This document shows positions 5,154 through 5,336 of a stretch of DNA of 5,336 nucleotides, piece by piece (within the stretch, counting starts at the first letter, position 1; the number at the start of each line of letters is the position of its first letter). Source of the stretch: Oscillospiraceae bacterium UBA6409. Its GTDB lineage: Bacteria > Bacillota > Clostridia > Oscillospirales > Oscillospiraceae. Under the pieces are notes generated by a model, which was not told the DNA's origin, ran no database searches, and saw only the letters and a list, made by a program, of their open reading frames with translations. The translations under genes were made by a program, and so were the position numbers. Where the stretch lies: the NCBI GenBank assembly GCA_002438575.1, contig DJPP01000081.1, positions 5,836 to 11,171 on the forward strand, given 5' to 3'.

Positions 5154-5181
5154 GTTCTGCGTTGATTATAGACTATCCGAC
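5154..5181 (-). promoter_or_regulatory. Candidate spoIIA promoter elements (sigma-H-like, overlapping a sigma-A-like -10)
   Basis: On the minus strand, GTCGGATAG (5181-5173), a 14-base gap and AGAAC (5158-5154) have the exact spacing of the Bacillus sigma-H consensus RWAGGAxxT-N14-HGAAT, with three mismatches; spoIIA is a sigma-H target in Bacillus. A perfect sigma-A -10, TATAAT (5170-5165), lies inside the same stretch. It has no -35 at 17 bp but has TCGACA 21 bp upstream, within a Spo0A box, an arrangement like the Spo0A-activated spoIIG promoter. The sequence does not decide between them. The leader would be about 60-75 nt. Confidence 0.45.
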
Positions 5182-5189
5182 GCGCGAAA

Positions 5190-5199
5190 TTTGTCGAAA
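5190..5199. promoter_or_regulatory. Spo0A box upstream of the spoIIA operon
   Basis: TTTGTCGAAA on the plus strand (core TGTCGAA, 5192-5198) is a full match to the Spo0A binding consensus (TGNCGAA). It lies about 105 bases upstream of the spoIIAA start and just upstream of, or over, the -35 position of the candidate promoters. A weak CGAA half-match sits exactly 10 bp away (5182-5188) and GGGCGAA, one mismatch, at 5210-5216. Spo0A-P control of spoIIA is established in Bacillus; here it is inferred from the box. Confidence 0.65.
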
Positions 5200-5312
5200 C
5201 CCGTCAGAAGGGCGAAAAATTTTGGAAAGCACCTTGCTTTTCGGAGTTGAAATGACGGCTGATCCGGCACAGCAGGCCGTGTATATAGCGCGCGTTTCCG
5301 CTTAAATTTTTT

Positions 5313-5333
5313 ACCCCCGGCAGAGCCGGGGGT
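5313..5333. other. GC-rich stem-loop at the right edge
   Basis: ACCCCCGGC and GCCGGGGGT pair perfectly over nine bp around an AGA loop. It looks like a terminator stem, but the only T-run (5307-5312) precedes it on the plus strand, so in minus-strand RNA the stem is followed by A residues. Whether a T-tract follows on the plus strand cannot be seen because the window ends at 5336. It probably marks the boundary between spoIIA and the neighbouring gene. I see no gene in 5086-5336. Confidence 0.4.
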
Positions 5334-5336
5334 TGC

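Noticed and set aside
5111..5305. 64-codon plus-strand open frame upstream of spoIIAA
   Set aside because: No convincing ribosome site, no recognisable motif, and it overlaps the spoIIA control region with the Spo0A box.

Overview
The window is GC-rich chromosomal DNA with clean, densely packed genes. An intact spoIIA operon places it in an endospore-forming Clostridia. The long insert between motifs I and Ia of the PcrA-like helicase, together with the overall protein style, suggests an Oscillospiraceae (Ruminococcaceae)-type gut anaerobe. The family placement is inference; I see no transposon, phage gene, CRISPR array, tRNA or rRNA.

Layout: (1) 1-1088, minus strand: the N-terminal half of a UvrD/PcrA superfamily-1 DNA helicase, cut by the left edge. 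(2) 1089-1256: a divergent regulatory region. It holds a minus-strand promoter for the helicase and a very strong plus-strand sigma-A-type promoter (TTGACA, 17 bp, TATACT), with three evenly spaced LexA/SOS-box-like palindromes over and around it. (3) 1257-3454, plus strand: a three-gene operon made of an unrecognised 38-residue membrane-type peptide, a radical SAM protein of the 'putative DNA modification/repair' family (TIGR03916-like), and its usual partner, a DUF4130/TIGR03915-like protein. The genes are joined by a 6-nt gap and an ATGA overlap. (4) 3455-3615: a convergent intergenic region with a hairpin that looks best as terminator of the minus-strand operon. (5) 3616-5085, minus strand: spoIIAA-spoIIAB-sigF, the forespore sigma-F switch. 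(6) 5086-5336: the spoIIA control region, with a Spo0A box and candidate sigma-H-like and sigma-A-like promoter elements, then an unexplained GC hairpin at the right edge.

How the genes work together: in the spoIIA module SpoIIAB is an anti-sigma factor and kinase that holds sigma-F, and SpoIIAA is the anti-anti-sigma factor that releases it. The plus-strand operon looks like a DNA-damage-induced unit. Its two large proteins are a conserved but biochemically undefined pair. LexA-type operators, a C-terminal helix-hairpin-helix and a C-terminal sliding-clamp-like motif (QLSLF) all point to work on DNA at or near replication/repair sites. That operon is the most interesting part of the window.
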